Origin: Acrasis kona
Taxonomy: Eukaryota > Heterolobosea > Eutetramitea > Acrasida > Acrasidae
Assembly (NCBI GenBank): GCA_026419775.2
Contig: JAOPGA020001197.1
Coordinates: forward strand, 90,536 to 154,535
Direction of reading: 5' to 3'
DNA length: 64,000 bases
In this document: positions 42,071-53,193 of the stretch, in pieces
How positions within the stretch are numbered: the stretch's first letter is position 1
Layout: each line of letters begins with the position of its first letter
Position numbers and translations under genes: made by a program
Notes under the pieces: generated by a model
What the model was told of the DNA's origin: nothing
Databases searched by the model: none
Seen by the model: only the letters and a program-made list of their open reading frames with translations

Positions 42071-42083
42071 AATAAAAATTCTT

Positions 42084-43854
42084 TTAATAGTATACATTTG
42101 TCCCTAGTCTTGAAGCCGCCTCTATAATGTTCATGGGAATGCCTTCTTCATAACAAATATAAAACTCGCTGCGTTCCATTAATCTTCCGACCACCCAGTA
42201 TTTAACAGTCCTACCATCAAAATTCTCAGCATCTTGGAAGCACATTCCATATTCAGTTACGGAACTTGATCTTTCTTCGCACTTTTTAGCAAGCAACATT
42301 TCTCTAATTAATTCCACCACCCGAACAAATCTATTTTCAAGGTTTTGCTTTTGAACGGTTTTTGCATTGCTTCTGTTTGTGATCACGACACCGTCACTTC
42401 CATCAATGACCATGTAATGAACCAGAACGTCTTGTAAAAGTCTTTGTCTTGGTGATTGTTGAGTATTTTCCATCGGTATTAAATGATTGATAAAGTCGAC
42501 GTTGATCCTGTCGCTGGATATACGATCCATACTATTTCTAATATGGTAGAGAATGTAGTCGCAGTCATATTGTTGTTTGAGCGTTGAAACACGTGTCCTG
42601 ATCAGCAAGCATATCGACGACATTCTTCTTGTTACTACAATCAATGTGTGGGGCGTCCTTGTTTTATTTGATTTGTTCTCAAGCAGTCCAAACGCATTCC
42701 TCTGAACCTCCAAATACACTTCTTCCATGACCACTACTTCTGAGTCACCTAATAAAATTAGCTTGTAAATTGATGGTTCATCTTACCTTTCTTTTGATCA
42801 TCAAATCCCATTAAAACCATGTAGCGTACAATCTGTTTTGTGTATTCAGAATTCAAGTGAGATAGAACAAGAGATCCGGAGACAAAGTAACAACTTCCGA
42901 CAATATAAAGTGGATCCAACTGTGTATCGTTTGGTGAACTGCTCATGGTCTCAAGTGATAGCAACTCATCACTTATGGTCCTTTGAGAGACTGATAATAG
43001 TTCGCGTTTATGGTGTTTCTACATTTGTTAATATTTAAAAAAATAGCGAAGTACATCTGAAAGACTTGCAAGAAATGAACTTAATCGATCTTCTTGATTA
43101 AAGCAAAGTTGAAAGAACTTTTCAAAAATTGAGTCCAGAAGAGTGCGATATGCGTCCTCTTGAACAACGACGTCATCTTCGAAGAGTGTTATTATTATCT
43201 GGTAACTTATTCTTACCTACAGATGCAAAAACAAAGTCGAGAAGCATTTTCACTTCGCCAGCTAGCATGATATGGGTGCACTCCGTAAAATCCGCTGGCA
43301 TAACCAATGTGAGTGTTAATGTGTCAAAAGTTTCAAAAGAGCATATTAATTGTTGCTGCACTTCGTCGGATTTTGTATCCCTAACCACTTTATCAGACGA
43401 AGCAAACCTTTTAAGAATTGAAAATCTAGGACTTGTTATTTCGTTGTTTGGGGATAAGGGAGAAGTCAAAATGGACGCAGGAACAGCGGAGGATAGTTTC
43501 GGAGATAAAGTAACAACACCTACCTACACAAAAGTTAAAACAACCTCTTGTATTTATTACCTCTTTGCCTAACGCTTCGCTTGATGCCGATGATGCGGCT
43601 AGAATAGCACCCTTTATCTCGTACAAGTTTTTGGAACCAACGTCAGAGGTGTTCTCATCAGGATAAGCATACATAAGCTTTCAACATTGAATCGCCAAAG
43701 TATATTGTACTCATACGTATTTCTCTTCCTCTTCAAACTTCCGCTTTGTGAATATAACACAGTACGTTTTGTTCAACTTCGGTGATCTATCAACCGCTAG
43801 TTGTCTTCGCTTTATTGTGATGACATCTCCAGGCACATTGCTGTTATTCAGCAT
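42084..43854 (-). CDS. Longin-domain protein of the INTU/FUZ/CCZ1 type
   Basis: Six exons, complement(join(42084..42748,42787..43018,43055..43176,43217..43523,43561..43677,43717..43854)), introns 36-40 nt, 526 residues. All joins keep frame and remove stops. The N-terminal YCVIFTKRKFEEEEKYLMYAYPDE...IKGAILAASS, the middle LTLTLVMPADF...VKMLLDFVFASV, and the third unit LYIVGSCYFVSGSLVLSHL have the three-longin layout of the CCZ1/HPS/INTU/FUZ superfamily. Those proteins form Rab-activating complexes; INTU and FUZ work at ciliary basal bodies, CCZ1 in endolysosomes. The INTU-like opening (hydrophobic strand, charged turn, YP-rich strand) makes me favour a ciliary CPLANE role, but CCZ1 or HPS is possible. 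A Ser-rich insert lies at about residues 95-140. Confidence 0.6.
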
Positions 43855-43972
43855 GCGCTTATCTCTGTTTTTGGCGTAATTCCAATATTTTTACTTTTGT
43901 TGTAAAAAGTCCCATCACACAGTTGACAGGCATCTCATCTTCTAGAACGTATTCCAGTAAAAGACAATTGAA

Positions 43973-45276
43973 ATGAACTCTCCACTCGGTAGTGGAGATA
44001 ATAACTCTGGAAATGATATAACAGAAGACTCTGACTACCGAAGCTCTCTGGGCATGCAAATCAATAACGCCGATAACTTGGCGAGCGTTATGCAATATAG
44101 AGGTAATAATAATCAGAGCAACGAATCCCAAAATGCAAACTACTCAACCCCAAATTCCAACCTCATGTCTAGAACCTCGTTCGTCCAAAATGATTATAAC
44201 ATTAATCAATCCTTGCATACGATCCAACACTCATGGTCTGAAGATGAATTAAAAAAACTAAACGAATGCAATTCAAAAGTAGGTTAAAAATACTTGACAT
44301 AAGAGTTTAACTAAATTACTCGAATAGGTACCCCGTCACCAACTTTGGAAACGCCAACGAGAGGTACGGAAGGATGGCAGAATACATTAAAACAAAAAAC
44401 GTTTCTGAAGTTTACCAAAAGATACACGAGCTAACCACCGCATACAATTTACAAAGAGGAAACGATGGTAGTCCAGCACAAACCAATCCCGTTAACAATC
44501 CCTATACAAACAATAGAAACATTGCTGCTTCGCCACAACAAGTATTTACCATGAATAGCCAACAGCAACAACAACAGGACGTGAGCGATCCCACGAATAC
44601 CAATGTGGTGGCCAACAACAATTCGGGAAGAAGCACTCCACAGAGCGCTCAACAGCAAGCACAAACTAGAACCACCCTCAAGAGGACCAGAAAAGCACCA
44701 ACCACAAACAACAGCGACGCCGTAGAGCCACCAAAGAAACAAAAAGTCAAGAAGGAAGAAAACGGTTCTGGCGGCGGCATACCACAATCAAGAAGAGACA
44801 GCATTCAACAAAACATTAACAATGGCAACAATAATCCCTCACAACAGCAGCCTCCCCAAAACATGAGCGTGCAGAATACCAATTCGGGTCCATTCGTGAT
44901 GAACGCCAACAATAGTAACAATGCATCGGCCATGACGCAACAATTATCGAACGCTACTGGAGGAGGAGCAGGAGGGCAGCCTAACGCAACGCCACAGAGC
45001 CATTCCGAAGTTTTCATTAACGACTTGTTGGAACACAACCTAAAGATCATTTCCACCATTAGGTTCAACATGGCACATGGAAGGATCAATGATAACATTA
45101 CCCTGATTAGTAAATTTAGGGAGAACATTATACAAGTTTTAACATGTATGTCTAAAATGGGAGGTATCATGAGTCGTATGCCGCCCATTCCTGTAAAACT
45201 CAACACGATCTGTATTCCTCAACAGCAAAATGGCCAAGGAAATAATAACCGCTCAACACCCAATCAACAGCAATAA
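43973..45276 (+). CDS. SANT/Myb-like protein with Asn/Gln-rich middle
   Basis: Two open stretches, about 43973-44281 and 44328-45276, interrupted by an AT-rich intron-like segment of about 45 nt. Together they encode a SANT domain (HSWSEDELKKLNECNSK | YPVTNFGNANERYGRMAEYIKTKNVSEVYQKI), long Asn/Gln/Thr-rich low complexity, a basic nuclear-signal-like KRTRKAPTT...PPKKQKVKK, and a conserved-looking helical C-terminus (LLEHNLKIISTIRFNMAHGRINDNITLISKFRENIIQVL) ending MPPIPVKLN. No standard GT-AG intron restores the frame: the natural site would need one base fewer in the AAAA before the donor, as in the related SANT gene downstream. Likely a chromatin or transcription cofactor. The frame break may be a sequence error or an unusual splice. 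Confidence 0.7.
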
Positions 45277-45350
45277 ATGTCATATATTTTTAACTTCTTC
45301 TTTGTAATGATTCTTCTTGTACATATCAACCATCATCACCACAACACAAC

Positions 45351-46300
45351 ATGAACACGATGCCATCGCCAGATACGAGTAGGAAAATTCACTCGATGCT
45401 TGGAAATGCATTAATGTTATTTAACAACGTGTACGAGCCATTTCTGAAGGGCGAACTTAAGAGATTCTGGGGGGAAGAATACGAGGTCAATTTGAAGATA
45501 TCAGTCAGAGACCAAAAGAGAAACGTCAAGGTTAAGGAAGTTACAACCGAGCTCGACTCGCAGATGATTTTCAACTTGATCATACAATGTAAGTATTTGC
45601 ACTGGGATGTTCAATTAACGCAAAGACTGGGAGGAGTTGTTCCCGAGAACAAAGCTCGATACAAAGTTGAACCTTAATCACAAGAGTTATTTTCATGAGG
45701 GAAGAGCAGTGAGGTTTGTATGAATGATGGTTATAGAAATGATTAATAATCAGGAACAATTGGGCCCACCAAACTGTTTTATCGTATGAAGATTACTATC
45801 GAGCCTTCGACACCATAGAAAGATTGCTAATGGCCATAGAAGCAAAGGAACAACAGTTAGAGCTAGAAAAGATGAGGCATTACATTCTGTTCAAATACGC
45901 CAATAGAGTCAAAATGGGCACCAACAAACCAACGAACGCCACTCCATCTACAACCACTCCTGTAACTCCTGTTGAAGTTGTCAAACAACAACCCAAACAA
46001 GCACAGACGATAGATCAAGACTCCTATACAAAATGGACACCACAAGAGTTGCAAACGCTATCCGACTGCTTTCAAAAGTATGTTTTATTAACATTTTTTC
46101 GGCTAATGCTTCATAGAGACTTTCAGCTTACTGACGAAATGTTAGAATTCCTTGCACAACATATTGGGACAAAGAACTTGCAACAAGTAAAGGCAAAAAT
46201 ATGTCAAATTACAAGGACTCTTATCGTTGACCCTAACTTGAGAAGTGGAGACATTTGGCGTTTAACAACACGATCAAACAGCGAAATGGATATCGAATAA
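45351..46300 (+). CDS. SWT1-type HEPN domain fused to a SANT/Myb domain
   Basis: Four exons, join(45351..45588,45626..45713,45754..46077,46117..46300), introns 37, 40 and 39 nt, 277 residues. Residues about 15-160 form a HEPN domain of the SWT1 type: NVYEPFLKGELKRFWGEEYE opens it, and the signature VRNNWAHQ (RNxxAH) and SYEDYYRAFDTIERLLMAI close it. The RNxxAH motif is the RNase active site in catalytic HEPN families. After a Thr/Pro/Gln linker comes a SANT domain (TKWTPQELQTLSDCFQK-DFQLTDEMLEFLAQHIGTKNLQQVKAKI). SWT1 in yeast is a nuclear-pore mRNA quality-control endonuclease that carries PIN plus HEPN; here SANT replaces PIN. The upstream neighbour has a related SANT with its break at the same place. 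Confidence 0.85.
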
Positions 46301-46535
46301 ATGATCGCAGAATTATACTAACACACAGGAACAATTTACTAATTGACGGGACTGTCTCCGATTACTAGTGAACAATTTGATTTGTGGTTGGTATGACTCT
46401 GGTCTTCTTATTCATAACTTTTACCAACATCTTGTTACCATGATCGAGTTTAGCCAATAGGAATACACCAAAAAACTATTTATAAAAGAATTGAGTTGAT
46501 TAAATAACAGTCAGAAAACAACAAAAAAGACCGCT

Positions 46536-47135
46536 ATGCATATGCAATTATACTGCAGTGTCTCTTTGAGGAAGGTTAAAAGAGGAGAGGAAACTCATCT
46601 TGGAGAGAAGGGTTACAAGTACATGAACTTCTGCAACTGCCACAAAGTGATCTGTCAGGTTAATTGCTTGCAATGCGGTCTTATTAGTTATTCAAATTCA
46701 TCAAAGCACGTAAAGGAGAACGATCACATCGTGGAGAGCGAAGGTGGTGAGAATTACAGGAAACGCAAAGTACCAAGCACTTTTACTTGCTCCTCAAGTA
46801 AGAGACACCGGCCCATCGACATTGAGTACAACGAACTATTCTTTAGTCCAGCATTGAAGCAGAAACTTGGAGTGATGGAAAAGCAGGATCTTATAACAAG
46901 GCATGAACAAGTGAAGGTACAACCAATAGAGCAAGTAAAAGCAAGTCCATTAGAGCAAGAATGTACCAAATTTGACTTCTTTTCTTGTCTAGGTACATCC
47001 CCGATATCCCCAATCTTCTTCAATCCGTCCTCTTCGCCAATGAAATGTAATGTCGTGGAGCCTATTACAGGAGAGTGTGGTTCTCCTTTATTGTTTGAAT
47101 CATTTGATGGAATGTTTGATCTTATTCTTGAATAA
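46536..47135 (+). CDS. Cys/His-containing protein of unknown function
   Basis: Single exon, 199 residues, ATG at 46536. The N-terminal 70 residues carry regularly spaced Cys and His (NFCNCHKVICQVNCLQCGLISY...SSKHVKENDHIV) that could bind a zinc ion. The rest is Ser/Pro/Glu-rich with short repeats (EQVKVQPIEQVKASPLEQE) and a hydrophobic-acidic tail (ESFDGMFDLILE) that resembles an acidic activation region. A basic KRKVPST...SSKRHRP stretch could be a nuclear signal. No family recognised; a small zinc-binding nuclear regulator is plausible but unproven. Confidence 0.55.
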   Translation: MHMQLYCSVSLRKVKRGEETHLGEKGYKYMNFCNCHKVICQVNCLQCGLISYSNSSKHVKENDHIVESEGGENYRKRKVPSTFTCSSSKRHRPIDIEYNELFFSPALKQKLGVMEKQDLITRHEQVKVQPIEQVKASPLEQECTKFDFFSCLGTSPISPIFFNPSSSPMKCNVVEPITGECGSPLLFESFDGMFDLILE

Positions 47136-47263
47136 AAATTAGACATCTCACAAAACGAAACTGTTTGTTTTTGATATAGAAGTGTCTATTATCCATATTA
47201 AACCCCGCACAACTAGATCCTGCAAAGACTTGTCGATGTAATTTTGAACAAAACACTTACCGT

Positions 47264-50200
47264 ATGTCAACAAAGATAACGAAACCAATTTTGTCGTTGG
47301 TGAATGGAGTAGTCCTCAGGGTAAAACAAGTATATGCACTGCTATGGAAGTTTGTCATTTATACAGTAAATCAATACGTTTTTTTTGGTTTTACCGTCAC
47401 AGAAAAAACATTGGATATCAGCACTTATAAGATTGCTCACTCCATGCGTTATTATGCTGGTTCTTTATTTCCTGAATTTGAAAGTGTCCCAAATTGAAGC
47501 TTCTGGGAAGGAACCAGTAACTGTGCCAATCAATAGGATACCAAAAGGACCAGTAAGTGATAAGTAACGTATAAAATCCAATAATCACAGGGAATTACCT
47601 TAGTATATGCACCCAACAATGTTCAACTGACACATTCCATAATGAAACTCATAGCACAAAAAAATGACCCACCATTAACAATCCAGCCATTGAATGAAAA
47701 GTTCTCAGATTGCTTCTACGACATTTGTGGTCTGTCAAGTTACGACGACCTGTCTAATGCAATATTAAATGCACCAACACAGATCAACGGTGGAATAGAC
47801 TTTAAATTTACAGAAACCGCTGGTGCCTTCACCATTGAAACAACAATCTGGTATAACTCCACATCATTCAAGCGCAATCCCTTCATTCCATTTGAACCTT
47901 TCAAAACCACTCCTAAAGACAATACATTACCAATTCAAAGAGGACTTCAAGAGGCTATGGGTAAGTTTAACTTATCAACATTAAAATCTCAATGCTTCTT
48001 TCAGCTGAATTCATTCTCAACGAAGATGTAGATGTCTACTCTGAGAGAAGTCCATCAAAGACAAGACAGGAGCAGACTCCACGTAAAGTCACATTTGACA
48101 TTGGCAAAAAAGAATATCCAACCTTAGCCAAGACATTGGAACTCCCAAAGGACATCAGTAAGTGTCAAACATTTTGTAAATTAAACTTTTTTAGTTGTTC
48201 AACTGACTGGACCCATATTCTTTTTCTTGACCATGTTCACATTGATCGTCACAACTCATCACTCAATCAACTCTGATAGAACTGGACACCTACGATTAGC
48301 CATGCAACATCATGATCTCAAGGACATTTCTTATTGGCTATCCTACCTCATATGGACATCACTCTATGTCTTCTTCTCTTCGCTCCTAGTTGTGTGTCTT
48401 GGAAATGTAACAAATACTTTTTTCATTTTACTAACACTAAATAGCTTATGGGATTCATGTTCTTTGTTAGAGCCAATTTCTTTGTGCTATGGCTACTTTT
48501 TTATCTGTTAGGTGTTTCGCTCACAGTGACAACTCTTCTATTGAGTACTTTCATCAGAGGTCCAAAATTAACCAACCTTGCCACCTTCGTCTCACTTTTG
48601 ATTCAATTGGGTCTAGTAAGTCCATATACACTTTAAACATGATTTTTAATCATTATAGGTGGGTTTGTTCTTGGGAGTCGCTCAGTTCATCCAAAACACT
48701 TTTAACATTGGAGATCCTAGCTTACCTCCTGGCATGATGTTCTACAACATGACTGGTCTTGGATTCTTCCAAACATTTCCTGCATATAATTTCGCAAAAG
48801 CCACCTACGACATTTCTACTTTAGCCAAACCTGATCCCATCATTGAAGGTCTACCACAGGTCAACACCTCAAAGTTAGTGTCCGGAAGTGATGATTTCAT
48901 TACCTTTCAGAACAGGTCAGCAAGTACATATGTAAGACATTCATCATTTCCAAACAACTAACCATGATAGTATTCATTCTCTGATCTCGTCAACACCAAC
49001 CTGTACAATCTAACGGAACTAAAATTCAAACCCGATCATTACATACCAACCACATTAGCAACCATGAGCTACATGATTTATTACATTATCGGTTGCTTCG
49101 CATTAACAATCATTTTGGATTCCATATTACCAAGGACGGGTCAACCAGGCCACAGCAGGTGGTTCGGAAGAAGAAAAGATGTAATGAACGTCGATGTGAG
49201 CGGATGGGATTCTAAAAAATTCAGCAGCATCTTACCAGACACCGATGCAGACATTGTCAAGGAGTACCAATACGTGATGAATAATTTTACAAATGATCAA
49301 GTCGCATTAAAAGTGGTCAAGTTGAGCAAAATGTATGCCAAGCCATGGTTCAAAAGAAATGCAGAGAGTAAAAATGCACTCGATAATGTCACGTTAGGAG
49401 TGTCTCGTAATCAAGTTCTGGTCTTGGTAAAATATACTTTACAAAAATACTAACCAATGATAGTTGGGTCACAATGGAGCAGGCAAATCAACACTCATTA
49501 ACATTTTAACAGGAATGTTGACGGCGAGCAGCGGAGATGCAATCATCAACGAGAGAAGCGTGGTCAACGAGATGGGTTCCATTCGTCCAGTCATGGGCGT
49601 GTGCGCACAAGAGGATTTGATCTTTCCCGAACTAACAGGATACCAACACATGTGGCTCATGGCCAGCATCAGAGGAATTTCCACATTTCATCAAAATACC
49701 ATCATTGAACAATTACTCCATCAAGTCAAATTACACAAACACAGACACCAAGTGGCATCGGATTACTCTGGAGGAATGAAGAGGAGATTGAGCGTTGCCA
49801 TGTGCTTGTTGGGCGATCCGAGCATCATGTTCCTCGACGAACCCACTTCTGGAATGGACCCCGTCGGCAAGAGATTAATGTGGAATTTGATTAGGGAGAT
49901 TAGACAGGACCGCGTGGTGGTGTTGAGCACTCATAGCATGGAGGAAGCTGATTCCGTCGGAGATAAGATTGCCATCATGGCCCTGGGAAGATTACGCGCC
50001 ATCGGTACTCCCATGCATTTGAAGCAGAGGTATGGAATGGGCTACACTGTGAGTTTAACAAGCACCGAGAAGAAATTACCACAATTGAAAATAAAAGTTT
50101 TGGAGTTGTTTAATGTTCAAAATGATAAAAAAAGTATGATGGATGTTGGTTTGCAATTGTCTTCTGAAACGAGCAGCACCTTGACTTTTACTGTTTATCG

Positions 50201-50498
50201 AATAAGTCCTCAACAAATGAAATTGGTTTCCAACTTCTTCCACTTTTTGGAAGAGGAGAAGCTTCAATTACAACCTGAACATGTGTTGGTTCATGATTTT
50301 GTTGTTTCGCATACAACTCTGGAAGATGTGTTTTTGAGATTGACTCATGGTGAGGGGTTGACCAATATGGCTTCTGACGATGAGTCTTGGGATAATGAGG
50401 AGAGAATGTTGGAGATGCAAAGAACCATAAAAGAATTGGAGGATACTGTCACGAGACTTCAGGAGAGAATTCAATTGATGGAAAATGTAAAAAACTAA
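47264..50498 (+). CDS. ABCA-type ABC transporter (half-size)
   Basis: Nine exons, join(47264..47353,47403..47552,47591..47960,48005..48157,48195..48406,48445..48615,48659..48931,48971..49426,49464..50498), introns 37-49 nt, 969 residues. ABCA transporters move lipids across membranes. After ALLWKF-KKHW, typical of ABCA N-termini, there is TM1, a large exoplasmic loop, then TM2-TM6 (about residues 255-520). The nucleotide-binding domain follows: Walker A GHNGAGKST at about 627, Q-loop VCAQED, signature YSGGMKRRLS, Walker B IMFLDEPTSGMDP, switch His STHSMEEADS. The C-terminus adds a coiled-coil tail after the usual ABCA regulatory segment. Only one TMD-NBD unit is present, so it must dimerise. 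The first base of the ABC signature is Tyr rather than Leu. Every exon join restores frame. Confidence 0.92.
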
Positions 50499-50549
50499 TA
50501 AAACTTGAAGGTATATATAAAATTAATATTTTACTAAATGTACAATGTT

Positions 50550-51110
50550 CTATTTCACAGTAATGAACTCCCGCATCCTCTTGTGCTGGAAGTCATCATC
50601 TGTTCTCTCTAAATTATCTGTTCCATCTTCATCATCAATCAACATGTCGTTGCTATTTCTATGTACACACTCTATGTCTGAGTGCTTTCTTTTTCTACGA
50701 CCATATTCTTGTATCGGTGTTTGTAATTCTACATTGAAAGATGGCATGCATGTTACATTGATTTCAGGGTTAGTGGTTGCAAGCACCGTTGAAGAGGAGG
50801 TCCCGCTATATATCATGTCGCTATCTACTGGACTCTGGTCCTCTTCCTCTGTAAATGTGATGAGGCTCGGAGTATTGTTAATGTCTTCGTCTTCGCTATT
50901 ATCAAGGTAGGTTGCATCTATTCGTTTTTGGTCGTCAAAATGTGTTAAGTTTTGAAATCGTTCGCTTGCTTCCTCCATTGCATCGTTGTACTCACTTGCA
51001 ATTATTTCACTTATTTCTGTTATTGACGAAGGCCTTTTCATTGATACTGGTATGCCCCTTAGCTCTAAATGGTTTGGGTCCACGTCCGATACGTCTGTTA
51101 TAAACACCAT
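50550..51110 (-). CDS. Acidic protein of unknown function
   Basis: Single exon, 186 residues, ATG at 51110. Rich in Asp, Glu, Ser and Thr with one basic patch (YGRRKRKHSD) near residue 140 that could be a nuclear localisation signal. Low hydrophobic content suggests a mostly disordered protein. No family recognised. It converges with the ABCA gene, about 50 bp between stops. Confidence 0.55.
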   Translation of the reverse strand: MVFITDVSDVDPNHLELRGIPVSMKRPSSITEISEIIASEYNDAMEEASERFQNLTHFDDQKRIDATYLDNSEDEDINNTPSLITFTEEEDQSPVDSDMIYSGTSSSTVLATTNPEINVTCMPSFNVELQTPIQEYGRRKRKHSDIECVHRNSNDMLIDDEDGTDNLERTDDDFQHKRMREFITVK

Positions 51111-51282
51111 TGTGTGATTCGGATTGCAATATATTTAAGATTCCTTTTCAAGGATCTCGAATTTAAAAATAGGAATAATACTAAAATAATTGGACTTTTC
51201 AACTTTGACAAAATCGTCATCATCACTACAGCTAATTGTTTTACTACTTACTACCAACGATAATAATTAAACAGAATATAGT

Positions 51283-53193
51283 TTATTGGGTCTTGCACTT
51301 ATTTTTCTTATTCTTCACGTGTTTCGCCTTTGGTGACAAAGCATTCTCCTCATAGCCAAGTGAACTGTTCGACATGGTATCCGTCGAAGCCTTTCTCGAT
51401 ATTGTCAAACCACTGTTCGCGTCCTGACTAGACTCATCATCACCCGTGGTCGTGTCAACATACATCAAACCAGGTTTGTGTTTGTGTTGATACTTCCACT
51501 TTAAACGACCACTGTCAATGCAATATGCACTACACAAAGACATTCCTCTCTTTACAGCAAACATTGGAACAAAATAAGAGAAAACAAGAACACAGCGATT
51601 AGTATCATCTATTACAACATGAAATCCCTTTTCAGACCTCTCTGCTCCTCCATAATAACATTCGTGAACAACCTGCCACAACAACTTTCCGTCTCTCACA
51701 TCAAAAGCACTCAAATCCACGTCAAGACGCTGTTGAGACGACAAGAAGCGCCGAGTGTCAGAAACAGACCTGCTCATGATAAGCACGTTACCTTGTCCTT
51801 GGAATAACTTTGTGTGAGAGTGGTCGCTTTCATATTGATAAAAATTATTTTTCATTTTTGTAAATAATGTAATCCATTTATAGACTTGTTGTTCCCTAGA
51901 TGGAAAGTAAAATATTTGGTCGCCCCTGAGGCCGACCATGTGCAGTTGGTCAGGGCAGGAGTGAAGGTATAGGCGATCAAAGTGACCAAATTGAAAACAG
52001 TCTTGACACGTGTTGTTGTACGGATCTAACAGGTACCAAGATTTATCTCTTCCCATTAGCAAGTATTGGTCACATTGAGAAAATTCCGTCCTGTCGTCGA
52101 TCGTAAGATCCTTGCTTAGGTCGATAATGTGCTTGCGTCCGCCCGATACTCCATCGATAACTCTCAGCTCGAAAAGTTGGTCATTCATGATGCTGAAGCA
52201 GTCATTAAACACGTAACTGAACTCATAGCGGTCCTTTTGCTTTAAAGTGGCGGCTATTTGTAAATTAAAACTAGAATCATATAAATAAAGTTTTGGTGGT
52301 TCTAATGCGCCGACCGTCATTAATGTAGAATCGCGAGTGTCTGCAATTTGATTGATAATTAGTTCGTGGTATTGCTCGTGGTGATAATGTGCAAAATCAT
52401 GCTCTCTTCTGTATACAATGTTATCCGCGTATAAGATGGCAACGAAATTGTTGGTCGCCACAACGTCTCGTATCACCTCCCCCTTTTTTCTGTTAATCAT
52501 GTTTGGTAGAATCAGTTCAGTTCTATAACCGTCTTTTTTTGCAAATACGCGAAGATTTTGTGATGTTGTTACATAAATGTAGTCTGATGTTTGTATAAAC
52601 TTGTTAACGAATAAGTAGCGGTTTGCTTGGTCAAAAAGAACGTTGCTCCATTTAACTTTGTTCATCATGAGGTCCACGCAGGTGACATTATTACCTAGAA
52701 GTACGTATAGATAACGGCAGTCGTGCAAACACAAGTAAACGCTGTTCAATAATGTGTAACCGACACCATTCATGTCGTGGGGGGCTATAGGCATTGCGTG
52801 TGAGCGACATCCTTCCGCAGCAGTTGTCGCCTGTGTTGGTGGAGCCACGGAGTGTCTCCTTCCATCTAGGTTTTGGTATTGAAATGGGACTTTATCGTAA
52901 GTAATTGTTCGCTGCCTCTGGTCGGGCGACCACATGTTAAACATAACCCTCATGGCGTTCAAGTCGTTGAGATTATGTATTACATCTCCTGTACGTACAT
53001 CTAAAAGAGTGTTATCGTATGCTGTTACAGCCCCTGGTTTCGACCAGTACCTATCGTGTTCTACCCGAAGTGCAGCTTTCAACCATGATAACGAAACCTT
53101 TGGTATTCTGCCGAAATGTAGTTCACAGAGTGGAATAAATTGTAATATGTTCAACAGTACATCCTCTAATTGAATGTTAGTCGCAAGCACCAT
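51283..53193 (-). CDS. F-box-like protein with PQQ-type beta-propeller
   Basis: Single exon, 636 residues from the ATG at 53193. The first 45 residues (LEDVLLNILQFIPLCELHFGRIPKVSLSWLKAAL) follow an F-box pattern. The remainder consists of repeated four-strand units with DxxxGxxxW-like ends of PQQ/quinoprotein blades: DVRDGKLLWQVVHE, DSGRLKWKYQHK, DLMMNKVKWSNVLF, LLDVRTGDVIHNL. Together this suggests an SCF ubiquitin-ligase substrate receptor with a propeller. Upstream, an ATG at 53330 begins a frame of 46 coding-looking codons (MSSIGEDIDNTHTTSDVG...) that would join the F-box frame if one A were added in the AAAA at about 53196; it could be a true N-terminus or a separate upstream ORF. The C-terminus is Ser-rich then Lys-rich. 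Confidence 0.7.
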   Translation of the reverse strand: MVLATNIQLEDVLLNILQFIPLCELHFGRIPKVSLSWLKAALRVEHDRYWSKPGAVTAYDNTLLDVRTGDVIHNLNDLNAMRVMFNMWSPDQRQRTITYDKVPFQYQNLDGRRHSVAPPTQATTAAEGCRSHAMPIAPHDMNGVGYTLLNSVYLCLHDCRYLYVLLGNNVTCVDLMMNKVKWSNVLFDQANRYLFVNKFIQTSDYIYVTTSQNLRVFAKKDGYRTELILPNMINRKKGEVIRDVVATNNFVAILYADNIVYRREHDFAHYHHEQYHELIINQIADTRDSTLMTVGALEPPKLYLYDSSFNLQIAATLKQKDRYEFSYVFNDCFSIMNDQLFELRVIDGVSGGRKHIIDLSKDLTIDDRTEFSQCDQYLLMGRDKSWYLLDPYNNTCQDCFQFGHFDRLYLHSCPDQLHMVGLRGDQIFYFPSREQQVYKWITLFTKMKNNFYQYESDHSHTKLFQGQGNVLIMSRSVSDTRRFLSSQQRLDVDLSAFDVRDGKLLWQVVHECYYGGAERSEKGFHVVIDDTNRCVLVFSYFVPMFAVKRGMSLCSAYCIDSGRLKWKYQHKHKPGLMYVDTTTGDDESSQDANSGLTISRKASTDTMSNSSLGYEENALSPKAKHVKNKKNKCKTQ

